Assembly: GCA_041675285.1 (NCBI GenBank)
Contig: JBAYTZ010000014.1
Coordinates: forward strand, 1 to 64,000
Source: Candidatus Delongbacteria bacterium
Lineage (GTDB): Bacteria; CAIWAD01
DNA: 64,000 nt
Direction of reading: 5' to 3'
Shown piece after piece: positions 26,710-34,709 of this stretch. The notes under the pieces were generated by a model, which saw nothing but the letters and a program-made list of their open reading frames with translations, was not told where the DNA came from and did no database searches. Position 1 is the first letter of the stretch; each line of letters opens with the position of its first letter. Both the position numbers and the translations under genes were made by a program.

Positions 26710-27600
26710 CTACTCGTCCTGCGGCCAGAAGTGCTGGATCACGTCCACCAGCGCCCCGGCCAGCGAGGCAACCGCCACGCCCTGCCAGTTCTGCGTCCGC
26801 TGCAGGGCGGTCAGATCGGCGAACACGCCCCACGAGCAATCTTCCCCCACATCCTGGCTGAACTCGAACCACCAGGCGACGGAGGCCGCCATGCACGAGG
26901 CGCTCCAGTATTCGCGCAGATCGCTGTTGGCCTTGGAATCGGCGAAGTCCTGCCACTTCCGCACCTCGGCGGCGGCGATGCCGTTCTCCAGATCGCGCAG
27001 CAGGGCCGGCAGCTCCTTGTCGTGTGCGAAGGCCCCGCGGGTCGGCCGGTCCTGCCAGGTCCGCATGAGGTCGGCGTGGGTGGGCATGTCCTGCGGCGAC
27101 AACTCGCCGTCCAGCAAGCGCTTGAACAGGTTGAGACAGACCTCCCGGTCCTGCCGGGAGAACTGGTCGGCCACGCCGCAGGCCGCGGCGGCCTCCTCCA
27201 TGGCGCGAAGCAGGCCCTCGGGGTTGCGCTCGGCGTGGCGCCAGGCGCTCAGACTGGCGTTGTGGAAGGCCGCCCAGGCCGGCACGTCCGCCCGCTTGAC
27301 GCTGAAGTTCGGCCCGCCCCAGTAGTAGAGGTCTCCCAGGGGATCCTCCGGCAGCTCGGGCTGGCACCAGCGCGGGAACCAGATGCAGAACCACTTGGCG
27401 GAGAGGTCCTTGGCGAAGTCGGTATCGGAGCCTTGGGAATCCCAGCTCCCGCTGAGGGGCGTGGCGGCCTCTCCTTCGAAGGAGGGCGGACAGCCGCCCA
27501 CGGGCGCGAGATCGCAACTGGTGACGAGCACCAGCACGAGGCAGCTGATGAGCAGGAGGCCGGCGGCCACCAGAGTGGGTGTGCGTCGATGGAAGCGCAT
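26710..27600 (-). CDS. Predicted lipoprotein, unknown function
   Basis: The product is 296 residues. A signal peptide (VAAGLLLISCLVLVLVTSC) ends in a lipobox with Cys29, so Lgt should lipidate it. The mature part is acidic, Trp- and Cys-rich (WFCIWFPRWCQ, DLYYWGGPNF) and contains several helices. I do not recognise a family. Its ATG at 27598-27600 is the last clearly backbone start before the accessory region. Confidence 0.7.
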   Translation of the reverse strand: MRFHRRTPTLVAAGLLLISCLVLVLVTSCDLAPVGGCPPSFEGEAATPLSGSWDSQGSDTDFAKDLSAKWFCIWFPRWCQPELPEDPLGDLYYWGGPNFSVKRADVPAWAAFHNASLSAWRHAERNPEGLLRAMEEAAAACGVADQFSRQDREVCLNLFKRLLDGELSPQDMPTHADLMRTWQDRPTRGAFAHDKELPALLRDLENGIAAAEVRKWQDFADSKANSDLREYWSASCMAASVAWWFEFSQDVGEDCSWGVFADLTALQRTQNWQGVAVASLAGALVDVIQHFWPQDE

Positions 27601-27888
27601 GATCAGTCCTCCGGAATGGGCAGCCGGAATCCACCCGGAAGGCAGTCCGGCTGCAGTACACGTGTCGCGGATGAGGGCCGCAAAGCGGCCTCGGAGGTTG
27701 GCCGGCCGGGAGTCGAGGGCCCGGGCGCGTCGAAGTCAGGGCCCGTTCAACGGCGGGTCCCACCGGGAGTTCCGGCCGGACTGCGCCGTCTGCAGCGGGC
27801 TGCGCGGAGTGTCGATGGGACGGGACAGTCGCCGGAAGCGCCGGTGTTGGTGGGGGCTGCCGGCGGCGCGCAGGCCGGATGGTAAAAA

Positions 27889-27918
27889 CAGAGGGAGCCC
27901 CCAAAAGGGGTCCCTCTG
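27889..27918 (-). terminator. Intrinsic terminator reading on the minus strand
   Basis: CAGAGGGA-g-CCCC and GGGG-TCCCTCTG form a 12-bp stem around a five-base loop. On the minus strand the stem is followed by TTTTT (27888 to 27884). No protein gene on the minus strand feeds into it. It may end an unannotated RNA from the 27.92-28.07 kb segment, or be a leftover of the gene interrupted by the element. Confidence 0.6.
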
Positions 27919-28006
27919 CTTGTCACTGGAACAATTGGCTTTCATCCCTTCGTTGCAGCTAAATGCTTGATAGTCAAAAGGTTGAGTGTTTCATTCTTGT
28001 GACAAT

Positions 28007-28020
28007 TTTGACCCGTCAAA
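28007..28020. promoter_or_regulatory. Operator-like palindrome upstream of the integrase gene
   Basis: TTTGAC-CC-GTCAAA is a perfect 6+6 inverted repeat, and another half-site (GGTCAAA) follows at 28025-28031. It lies about 55 bases before the integrase start, where a repressor or the recombinase itself could bind. A -35-like TTGACC is included, but no good -10 is seen at normal spacing. Confidence 0.4.
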
Positions 28021-28073
28021 CGCCGGTCAAATGGGTCCTATCCCGGTCTGATATTTGAAGGGTAACGAGCGAG

Positions 28074-29243
28074 GTGAGGATGCTGAGGATTCGATTCACG
28101 AAAGCGGCCCTGGAGGCCCTGCAGGGGGATGGTGCGAAGCGCACGTGGGTGTTCGACGATCAGGTGCCCGCGCTGGCCTGCATGGTGACCCCCGCGGGCG
28201 GGAAGTCCTTCTACGTGGTGAAGCACCGCAAAGGGCGCACACACCAGGTGCGCCTCGGCAGCGTGCAAGAATTGGCGGTGGATCGCGCCAGGCGCATGGC
28301 CATCGACATGGTGATGGAGATTCTAGCGGGCAGGGGGCCCGCGCCGGCGCGCCAAGTTGTGGAGGACGTGCCAGCCGAGCTCACGCTGATGGAGGCATTT
28401 GAGGAATACATGGCGCACGCGGCCACCCGGCGGCGAGACGTGACGCTGGCAGAGTACCGGCGTGCCTGGGACATGCACCTGAGCACGTTGCAGGGGCGCC
28501 CTGTGCGCGAGCTGCGGCGGAAGGACGTGGAGGCCCTGCATCAGCGAATTGGGAAGGACAACGGCCGTATCGCTGCCAACCGCCTGGTGGCCACGCTGAA
28601 GGCTGTCCTGCATCGCGCCATTGCCGTGCACGAACTGGGCATTCCCAACCCCGCTGCGCGCATCGAGTTCTTTGAAGAACAGGAGCGCACGCGACGGCTG
28701 GAAGCCCACGAGCTGCCGGCGTTCCTGAAGGCAATAGACGAGGATCCCAGCCGCGACCTGCGTGACTTCATCTTGCTCCTGCTCTTCACGGGAGTGCGCA
28801 AGACCAACCTGCTCGCCATGCGTTGGGAGCATGTATCACGCGAGAAGGCGCTCTGGACGATCCCAGGTGGGGAGTCGAAGACCCACCGCGAACTCCATGT
28901 GGTCCTATCCTCTCACGCCATGGCCATCCTGGAGCAGCGCGCGGCTGGGCATGCTGGGCCTTTCGTGTTCCCTGGACGCCAGAAGGGACACATGGCATCA
29001 CCGCAGAACGGCTGGGACCGCATTTGCGTGCGGGCCGGCCTCACCGACCTTCACATGCACGACCTGCGCCGCAGCCTGGCTTCCTTTCAGATCGACACAG
29101 GCACGCCGCTGGAGGTGATCCAAAAGACGCTGGGTCATGAGTCCAAGGTGACTACGGAGATCTACGCCAGACTGGCGCTCGATCCCGTGCGGGCGAGTGT
29201 GGAGCGGGCGACGGAAGAGATGCTGCGGGCGAAGAAGGACTAA
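28074..29243 (+). CDS. Tyrosine recombinase, P4-phage integrase type
   Basis: The product is 389 residues. The N-terminal about 90 residues form the arm-binding domain of P4-like integrases (VFDDQVPALACMVTPAGGKSFYV, LGSVQELAVDRARRMA). A core-binding domain follows, then the catalytic domain with Arg in LFTGVRKTNLLAMRW, Lys in GGESKTHRELH, HDLRRSLASFQ (His-x-x-Arg), LGHESKVTTEIYARL with the second His and the nucleophile Tyr. All catalytic residues are present. The extra segment that marks integron integrases is absent. The start is GTG at 28074 or ATG at 28080. A decayed duplicate of its 3' end follows at 29258. Confidence 0.9.
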   Translation: MRMLRIRFTKAALEALQGDGAKRTWVFDDQVPALACMVTPAGGKSFYVVKHRKGRTHQVRLGSVQELAVDRARRMAIDMVMEILAGRGPAPARQVVEDVPAELTLMEAFEEYMAHAATRRRDVTLAEYRRAWDMHLSTLQGRPVRELRRKDVEALHQRIGKDNGRIAANRLVATLKAVLHRAIAVHELGIPNPAARIEFFEEQERTRRLEAHELPAFLKAIDEDPSRDLRDFILLLLFTGVRKTNLLAMRWEHVSREKALWTIPGGESKTHRELHVVLSSHAMAILEQRAAGHAGPFVFPGRQKGHMASPQNGWDRICVRAGLTDLHMHDLRRSLASFQIDTGTPLEVIQKTLGHESKVTTEIYARLALDPVRASVERATEEMLRAKKD

Positions 29244-29257
29244 GGCCACCGCACAAC

Positions 29258-29392
29258 TGGCGGTGCAGCCTGGCTCACTTCCAGATTGACGCCAGAACGC
29301 CGCTTGAGGCGGTTTAGAAGGAGCTGGGGCACGAGTCCAAGACGACCACTGAGATCTATGCCAGGATGGCACCGGAACCCCGTTCGGGCTAA
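29258..29392 (+). pseudogene. Remnant of a second P4-type integrase (3' end only)
   Basis: Read in one frame, this stretch gives WRCSLAHFQIDARTPLEAV, then a stop codon (TAG), then KELGHESKTTTEIYARM and a terminal TAA. It aligns with LRRSLASFQIDTGTPLEVIQ and KTLGHESKVTTEIYARL of the integrase ending 15 bases upstream. The stop replaces the glutamine codon (CAG to TAG). The HxxR His and everything before it are missing. It is probably left from an earlier insertion at the same site, or from a tandem duplication. Confidence 0.85.
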
Positions 29393-29740
29393 TCATGAGC
29401 AAACGATAGAGCATGTTCGAATTCCAAAGGAGTAGTAGCTTCCTTGGTCTGATGCATCATCCGAATTGCCGGACTGCAATCGGGGCAAGAATTCCGTTGC
29501 GTCCAATGTGTCTCTAATCTGATGCCCCGGTCCGTGCTCGGTTCGTACTTACATCCGAGGCAATGGCGGAATATGACAGAGCAAGTCTTGACAAGTCCCC
29601 CCTCTCAATCCGTCTCGATAGCGAACCCGCGTAGGTCGCATAAAGCCTATCTCGTTATACTGCGCGCAGCGTGCTTTTTCTCTGACGGGTCAAGGGGATG
29701 CGCCAGTCACATAAGATCCTGCGGGGTTTTATCTAGACTG
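29393..29740 (+). other. Gene-free leader region of the cassette array
   Basis: This stretch of nearly 350 bases separates the integrase remnant from the first cassette. It has no convincing gene. In an integron this position would hold attI, the cassette promoter and a divergent intI; no trace of intI is readable here. A TTGACA hexamer lies at 29588-29593 and a TATACT at 29656-29661, but they are too far apart to form one promoter. Confidence 0.45.
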
Positions 29741-29758
29741 TCTAATTCTTAGTTATGC
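29741..29758 (+). other. attI-like simple site at the start of the array
   Basis: The sequence TCTAATTCTTAGTTATGC has the layout CTAA-N5-AGTTA followed by GC, resembling the simple core of attI (inverted core half, then GTTRRRY-like half). The core GTTATGC at 29752-29758 lies about 30 bases before the first cassette gene, as after every other site here. There is no attC dyad upstream of it. Confidence 0.5.
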
Positions 29759-29788
29759 CGAAGCAAATTGAAATGTGAGAACTGGAAC

Positions 29789-30712
29789 ATGTCTGATACG
29801 AAGTTTAGGGAACTTAAATTCAGATTACGGCTTTGGACGAACCGAATGCGATTTCAGATTTTGCGTAGTAAGAGAGGAATGCCGCTGAGACTATACCTTG
29901 ATCTTAGGTATAGGAGATTTGTACGGTGGACTATTTGGATGTTGGCAATGACAGGTCTATTGTCATCGTTCATTTCTTTTCAATCAGTAGTTGTGGCGTT
30001 TGTCTTTGGTTTGGTATTGTTTATCCTTGGTAAGGTTTTTGAGTTTTTCGCCTTTGCGCATCCTGCCGCATTTCTCCACGCACTTCCTACATTTGATATT
30101 GATCCAGCAAAGTGGACGGGCATGGTGTTTGGATATGCTTGTCCACCTGACAAATCGATTCCTGATGTTCCACTTGTGGGAATGGCTATCTCCGATCATA
30201 GTTATGCGAGGCAGCTGTCAGAACTCTTATTAGTTTGGTCGGACCAAGAAAAAGACGACAAGGATGGTTGCATTGTGGTAAGAGTAATTATTCTCAATGA
30301 ATCTGAGTATATGATCATCTGCAGACCTGGGATAAATAGAAAGAGAGCGAAAGATTTTTTTGACTTGCAGCGCCAGAATCTCAGCAAAGTGTCATTGATG
30401 GATATCGTTGTCGAACACCATGGAATGATTGTGTTTGGAAAGCGATGTGTGATCACAGCAAGCTCGTTCTTCCCCAAGTTTCGCGAAAAGTATAAAGATG
30501 GGACACCGGTTATATTTGGCTTCTTTGACGCGGACCGTCCAGAACTGGGCTTCATTGATGCTCTACCGCAGTTTAGGTTGTCTTCGTTTTCAATTGTCCG
30601 AAAAAATGAGCTGACAAGGCATGACCCGGAATATGATTTGCTGCCGCTTTGGGAAACTGGTGGAGTTTGGCAAGGCCCAGGTGAGCCGCCTACTCGGAAA
30701 TCTTCGGCATAA
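29789..30712 (+). CDS. Cassette gene 1: membrane-anchored protein, unknown
   Basis: The product is about 307 residues. After a basic N-terminus there are two membrane segments (TIWMLAMTGLLSSFISF, VVVAFVFGLVLFILGKVFEFFAF), then a cytoplasmic domain of roughly 210 residues with mixed alpha/beta pattern (GCIVVRVIILNESEYMIICRPG, HHGMIVFGKRCVITASSFF). I recognise no family. The layout, a helical hairpin in the membrane plus a soluble domain, is seen among toxin or effector proteins but is not specific. The ATG at 29789 is preferred over an in-frame TTG at 29768. The stop codon lies inside the R'' box of the first attC. Confidence 0.75.
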   Translation: MSDTKFRELKFRLRLWTNRMRFQILRSKRGMPLRLYLDLRYRRFVRWTIWMLAMTGLLSSFISFQSVVVAFVFGLVLFILGKVFEFFAFAHPAAFLHALPTFDIDPAKWTGMVFGYACPPDKSIPDVPLVGMAISDHSYARQLSELLLVWSDQEKDDKDGCIVVRVIILNESEYMIICRPGINRKRAKDFFDLQRQNLSKVSLMDIVVEHHGMIVFGKRCVITASSFFPKFREKYKDGTPVIFGFFDADRPELGFIDALPQFRLSSFSIVRKNELTRHDPEYDLLPLWETGGVWQGPGEPPTRKSSA

Positions 30713-30834
30713 CATGTGCTTGCAGCCGACTTTGCGCCTGTCACGGCGCTTGCGAGAAGTGAGCGAAGAGGAAGACAAAGAAAGCTAAGGCAAGCGCCGC
30801 GCCAGGCGCGCCGCGGCTGAAGCCAACGTTATGT
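30707..30834 (+). other. attC site 1
   Basis: R'' GCATAAC at 30707-30713 and R' GTTATGT at 30828-30834 bound a 128-base dyad. The outer stems are GCTTGCAGCCG and CGGCTGAAGC, which pair with one unpaired G, the feature used by integron integrases to pick the bottom strand. Inner arms include GGCGCTTGC and GCAAGCGCC. The sequence closely resembles the site at 35589. Confidence 0.88.
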
Positions 30835-30866
30835 GCAGTTGAAGTTGTCATGCAAAGGAACATAAA

Positions 30867-32561
30867 ATGACACCCGCAGAATTTGAGCAATCCGTTGATA
30901 AAGCTGTTGAGCGACTGCAGATATTCGGTCTTCCCTCAAAGTGCATATTCGGTGCTGTGTTCGGTGTGATTGATAATTTGTTTAACGGTAAGAGATTTAG
31001 TGAAAACATCGAGCCAAGAATCGATGCAGGCTGCGCACTGATTGGTCGACTCTCCTATATGGCACCACTGTTACTTACATGCGATAGTACGCAGATAGGT
31101 AGTAGCGCACTTGACACACAACAGGCTTACTTCTCCGTCGATTCAGATGGAGAACAGTTAAAGCTATTGCAAGCATATGGCCATTTCTGTGAGATAATGC
31201 CTGAAGTACATCGTGGATACTACAAGGTCATAGAATGCACTACAAACCGGTTGCGACTCGAACATAGCAGCCCTGAATTCAGGCACTCTGAATCGCTAGA
31301 TATCATACTATCAGATTTAGCGTTGCCCTACCTTGTTCGTGTTCCTACAAACTACATGAATATGTTTGATAGGCAGGCAGAGCAATTACCAAAAGGAGAC
31401 AGTGAGTTTCTAAACAAGACACTGGAAATTCTGTTTAATCATCACGCTACTCACACATTTGAAGTGCCAATATTATCATCCACAGGCTTTCTTTCGGGAG
31501 TTGGTGTATCCTATGAGGAATTTAAGCGTTTCCGTGCTGCATGGTTTGCATTCGCAGACTATTGTTTAGGAATGGCAGCAGCGATATCTCGATTAGGTGT
31601 AAACGACCCTAGCAGACAAGAGCAGTTGTTGCCTGAGCTATTCGAATGGCAGACCATAAACTTTAAAGAATATTTCTGCAAAGATCTAATTATAAAAATC
31701 TCCAATATCCATCCCGATTCATATGAGAAGATTCTCAGCTTGTACTCATTCTACACTAATAATGAGGAATCTGACATGCGGTTCGGAGATGGTTTTTTTC
31801 CGCCATTTATTCGGTACAAAGAATCTATCTGCTTCAATCCAAATACTCTTCAAATCATGCTTTCAGAAAGAAACATTCCCTATGTATTGAACAAAATTGA
31901 TCGAAAAAGATTTGATGGTGAGATATCAGAATACATGGAACCCCAGTTGATAAGTATTGCTGTAAAGCTGTTGAAGGCAATTGGCAATTGGGTGATAGTT
32001 GAGAACAAAGCCTGGGCGGGGGGTGAATTCGATATTCTGGTATATGCCCAACATGAAAACGTTGTACTGCATATCCAAGCAAAATCGGCCATACCAGCAC
32101 AAGGCGCAAGAATGATCAAGGCAAATGAAAGCCGCATCAAAGAAGGATTAAGGCAACTAAGAGTTTTCAGAGAAAAGCCTCAATCTTTTCAGGACTCGAT
32201 CCTATCTAAGGCATTGGGCTTGAAAGTCTGCAACGCTTTAGTTTTAGATTCAGTACTTAGTCGTTCCAGTTTTGGAACTCATAACCTATGGTCAGAACTT
32301 GATAACACAATTCCATTGTCACCGACAATACTGTTGCACCTAGTGAGGAAGTACAAAGACTCAACACAACAAATTTTATTAACGGATATTAAGAATGAGA
32401 TTGAGAGTTTCTTCGAGTTTATTTTGGATGATATGTGTCCGATATGGTCGGAAGCAATACTTGAAATTTCCGATAAGCAAGTTCTCTTTCCGCTGCTTGA
32501 GTTTGATGCAAACAATCTATCAAAACTGCGCGAAAGACTATGGAACTACTACGCAGTTTAA
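30867..32561 (+). CDS. Cassette gene 2: predicted PD-(D/E)XK-like nuclease protein
   Basis: The product is 564 residues, unusually long for a cassette. The first 370 residues are unrecognised and largely helical. Around residues 379-406 the pattern VENKAWAGGEFDILV then LHIQAKSA resembles the core of PD-(D/E)XK nucleases: an acidic residue, an Asp on a strand, and Q-x-K in place of E-x-K. Restriction-like activity is inferred from this motif alone. It has AAGGA upstream of its ATG. The gene is AT-rich and sits between attC sites 1 and 2. Confidence 0.65.
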   Translation: MTPAEFEQSVDKAVERLQIFGLPSKCIFGAVFGVIDNLFNGKRFSENIEPRIDAGCALIGRLSYMAPLLLTCDSTQIGSSALDTQQAYFSVDSDGEQLKLLQAYGHFCEIMPEVHRGYYKVIECTTNRLRLEHSSPEFRHSESLDIILSDLALPYLVRVPTNYMNMFDRQAEQLPKGDSEFLNKTLEILFNHHATHTFEVPILSSTGFLSGVGVSYEEFKRFRAAWFAFADYCLGMAAAISRLGVNDPSRQEQLLPELFEWQTINFKEYFCKDLIIKISNIHPDSYEKILSLYSFYTNNEESDMRFGDGFFPPFIRYKESICFNPNTLQIMLSERNIPYVLNKIDRKRFDGEISEYMEPQLISIAVKLLKAIGNWVIVENKAWAGGEFDILVYAQHENVVLHIQAKSAIPAQGARMIKANESRIKEGLRQLRVFREKPQSFQDSILSKALGLKVCNALVLDSVLSRSSFGTHNLWSELDNTIPLSPTILLHLVRKYKDSTQQILLTDIKNEIESFFEFILDDMCPIWSEAILEISDKQVLFPLLEFDANNLSKLRERLWNYYAV

Positions 32562-32583
32562 TGGGAATCTAAATTGTAATAGC

Positions 32584-32712
32584 ACATAACAACTGCATGA
32601 AGCTGATGCCTCGCCTTGTCGCGGCCTTTGCCCTGGCAGATGACGCCTGCGCGTCAGGCTTGACGAGCAAAGCCCGCGCCAAGCCGGTCACAGCTTATGC
32701 AGAACGTTATGC
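32584..32712 (+). other. attC site 2
   Basis: R'' ACATAAC at 32584-32590 and R' GTTATGC at 32706-32712 bound 129 bases. CTGCATGAAGCTG on the left pairs with CAGCTTATGCAG on the right with a single unpaired G. The central part differs from sites 1, 3 and 5, so the sites are not simple copies. Confidence 0.85.
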
Positions 32713-32726
32713 ACAAGGAGCAGTAG

Positions 32727-33407
32727 TTGTCTAATCAAGAGATTGAAGAAACGACAGGCGATAGGCTGTCTCAGGCTAAGATCTACTTCGCATTTGTCAA
32801 CGATCATGCCTCTTCACTTGATGACAAGGCGCGTACTCTTTTAACGATCGTATCATTACTAATCGGAACAGGGGTTCTGACTTTTTTCAAAGCGACTTTT
32901 GACAGTCAAGCAACCCTTAGCATTCGTCTAGCTTTTGTGGTGCTTGAATTGTCTCTATTGGCAACCTCAGCTGTTGCATTCTTCAAAATTCTGAACGTTT
33001 TGCGACTTCACGGATATAAGGGACCGCCTGATGCAAAAGGATTCCTGGAAAAGTTCAGAACAGAAGATGCCAAGACGACGAGGGAATCACTGGCGCATTA
33101 TTATGCTGCTGCGGCGGCAGAAAATTCAGAGCAAGTAAACACGATGGCCTCATGTTTGAAGGAGGCTTTCATTTGGACAAAAGTCGCATTCGGGGTGTTT
33201 CTGTTGTCAATCGTTACGTTAACACTCGCAATGTCATTTGGTGGAGAGCCAAAAATGTCAAACCAGAATGAAGCTCCAAAAAATCCCGCAAGCGGGACAA
33301 CATCAGGTCAAGGATCGCAACCAACTCAACCGGCATCATCAGCACCGCCTGAACCTAAGCCAGTTCCGGGAACTCGAATTGAAAAGAGCGATACACCTGG
33401 CAAGTAG
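32727..33407 (+). CDS. Cassette gene 3: membrane protein, possible TM effector
   Basis: The product is 226 residues. An amphipathic N-terminus (SQAKIYFAFVNDHASSLDDKARTLLTIVSLLIG) enters the first membrane segment, followed by a second (LAFVVLELSLLATSAVAFFKIL), a soluble helical part, and a third (VAFGVFLLSIVTLTLAM). The tail is a Pro/Ser/Gln-rich low-complexity stretch. The DDKA-then-hydrophobic N-terminal layout recalls small membrane effectors of nucleotide-signalling defence systems (such as Pycsar TM effectors), but that is a weak resemblance. The start is TTG with AAGGAG six bases ahead. Confidence 0.65.
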   Translation: MSNQEIEETTGDRLSQAKIYFAFVNDHASSLDDKARTLLTIVSLLIGTGVLTFFKATFDSQATLSIRLAFVVLELSLLATSAVAFFKILNVLRLHGYKGPPDAKGFLEKFRTEDAKTTRESLAHYYAAAAAENSEQVNTMASCLKEAFIWTKVAFGVFLLSIVTLTLAMSFGGEPKMSNQNEAPKNPASGTTSGQGSQPTQPASSAPPEPKPVPGTRIEKSDTPGK

Positions 33408-33417
33408 AAGTACGTAT

Positions 33418-33543
33418 GCATAACATGCCGTGCAGCCGACTATGCGCTTGTCACAGTGCTTACAGAACTTGACACAAAGAAACGTCGGTAAGACGAGGCA
33501 AGCGCCGCGCCAAGCGCGACGCGGCTGACGCCAGCCGTTAGGC
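33418..33543 (+). other. attC site 3
   Basis: R'' GCATAAC at 33418-33424 and R' GTTAGGC at 33537-33543 bound 126 bases. CGTGCAGCCG pairs with CGGCTGACG with one unpaired G. The sequence is related to sites 1 and 5 (GCAGCCGACTATGCGC versus GCAGCCGACTTTGCGC). Confidence 0.87.
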
Positions 33544-33556
33544 ATTTGGGGGAAAG

Positions 33557-34564
33557 ATGATCAGAACAGCAGCGCAAGAAATCGAAAAAGTGGAAATGGG
33601 TAGACCGCACTTAGTCATTCTTGGCGCAGGGGCAAGTTACGCATCTACACCAACTGGCGATCGATTCGGAAAGCATCTCCCGCTGATGTCGAATTTGATT
33701 GAAATCCTTGAACTTGATGACATCGTTTCGAAATCTGGAATTGACTGTAGCAAGGGCAATTTTGAAACATTCTATTCGGAGCTTTACTTGCGAAAGGATA
33801 TGGAATCGCAACGGAGAGAGCTCGAAGAGCGCATTCATCGCTACTTTAGCAGTTTGGAGTTACCGGAAGAACCCACTATCTACGACCATCTTGTTCTCAG
33901 TCTGCGCGAGAAAGACTATGTAGCGACATTCAATTGGGATCCTTTCCTGGTTCAGGCAATAAAGCGAAATGGCCGACGCTTCCCAATGCCCCGTCCACTT
34001 TTTCTCCATGGAAATGTAGCTGTCGGCTATTGTCGTCATGGGCATTCAATGGGTGACATTGGAAGTTGTTGCTCTAAATGTGGCGAGAGCTTTGTTCCGA
34101 CAAGGATTCTGTACCCTGTTGCAGAGAAGAACTATCAAAACACTGAATTCATAGATCGGCAGTGGAGGGCAATCCAGGCAATTCTAAATGATACATTTAT
34201 GGTCACAGTTTTTGGCTATGGTGCCCCAGCCACAGATGCGAGTGCGGTTGAATTGCTGAAAACTGCCTGGGGTGGCGGCGACACTCGGGTTATGGAAGAG
34301 ATTGAGATCATCGATATTCGCGATGATAATGAGTTAGAAGATCTTTGGTCACCGTTCATACATTCACATCATTACCGAGTGCACAGCTCCTTCTACGATT
34401 CGTGGATCTCAAAACATCCCCGCAGAACGGGCGAGGCCTATATCGATCAGTTCATCGATGCGATGTTCATCGAAGACAATCCTATTCCACGTGGTTTGAG
34501 TTTTACCGGACTCTGGGATTGGTTTCAACCTTTGTCAGATGTAGAATTTGAGGCAAATGTCTGA
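33557..34564 (+). CDS. Cassette gene 4: SIR2-like domain protein
   Basis: The product is 335 residues. The Rossmann glycine motif is LVILGAGASYAS at residues 19-30, followed by TGDRFG. The segment VATFNWDPFLVQA (Asn126, Asp128) and LFLHGN (His151) match the catalytic region of SIR2_2-type proteins. A zinc knuckle is formed by Cys159, Cys171/172 and Cys175 (GYCRHGHS, CCSKCG). VFGYGAPATDASAVELL is the second nucleotide-binding block. Many bacterial proteins of this type degrade NAD+ as effectors of phage defence. No partner sensor gene is fused or overlapping, so the role is inferred. Confidence 0.83.
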   Translation: MIRTAAQEIEKVEMGRPHLVILGAGASYASTPTGDRFGKHLPLMSNLIEILELDDIVSKSGIDCSKGNFETFYSELYLRKDMESQRRELEERIHRYFSSLELPEEPTIYDHLVLSLREKDYVATFNWDPFLVQAIKRNGRRFPMPRPLFLHGNVAVGYCRHGHSMGDIGSCCSKCGESFVPTRILYPVAEKNYQNTEFIDRQWRAIQAILNDTFMVTVFGYGAPATDASAVELLKTAWGGGDTRVMEEIEIIDIRDDNELEDLWSPFIHSHHYRVHSSFYDSWISKHPRRTGEAYIDQFIDAMFIEDNPIPRGLSFTGLWDWFQPLSDVEFEANV

Positions 34565-34685
34565 CAAGAACTTGCAATTGCCCCGCCCAGCGTCACGCCG
34601 CTTGCGTTGGACGCGACGCTAATCTTGGACGGAAATGTTCGCAAGCGGCGCGCCTCTGGGTGGGCAATTGAAGTCAACGTTAGGT
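34559..34685 (+). other. attC site 4
   Basis: R'' GTCTGAC at 34559-34565 (a deviant core) and R' GTTAGGT at 34679-34685 bound 127 bases. ACTTGCAATTGCCC on the left pairs with GGGCAATTGAAGT on the right, with one unpaired G. The SIR2-like gene's stop codon lies inside the R'' box. Confidence 0.85.
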
Positions 34686-34709
34686 TCACAAGGAACTGAA
34701 GTGACGTAA

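Larger units (their letters stand above)
27601..28073. other. Gene-free junction between backbone and accessory DNA
   Basis: This 473-base stretch separates the lipoprotein gene from the integrase gene. Its first 290 bases are GC-rich like the backbone. The last 150 bases are AT-richer and hold a minus-strand terminator (27889-27918) and an operator-like palindrome (28007-28020). No tRNA or tmRNA is readable on either strand, so the insertion target is not recognisable. The left attachment site, if any, should lie here. Confidence 0.5.

Noticed and set aside
28074..29243. Integrase considered as an integron integrase for the neighbouring attC array
   Set aside because: It has a P4-type arm-binding N-terminus and lacks the extra helix segment characteristic of IntI, and it is oriented toward the array, not divergent from an attI.
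29522..29752. 76-residue frame upstream of the first cassette
   Set aside because: No ribosome site and no similarity; it runs through the attI-like core, so it is more likely leader sequence.
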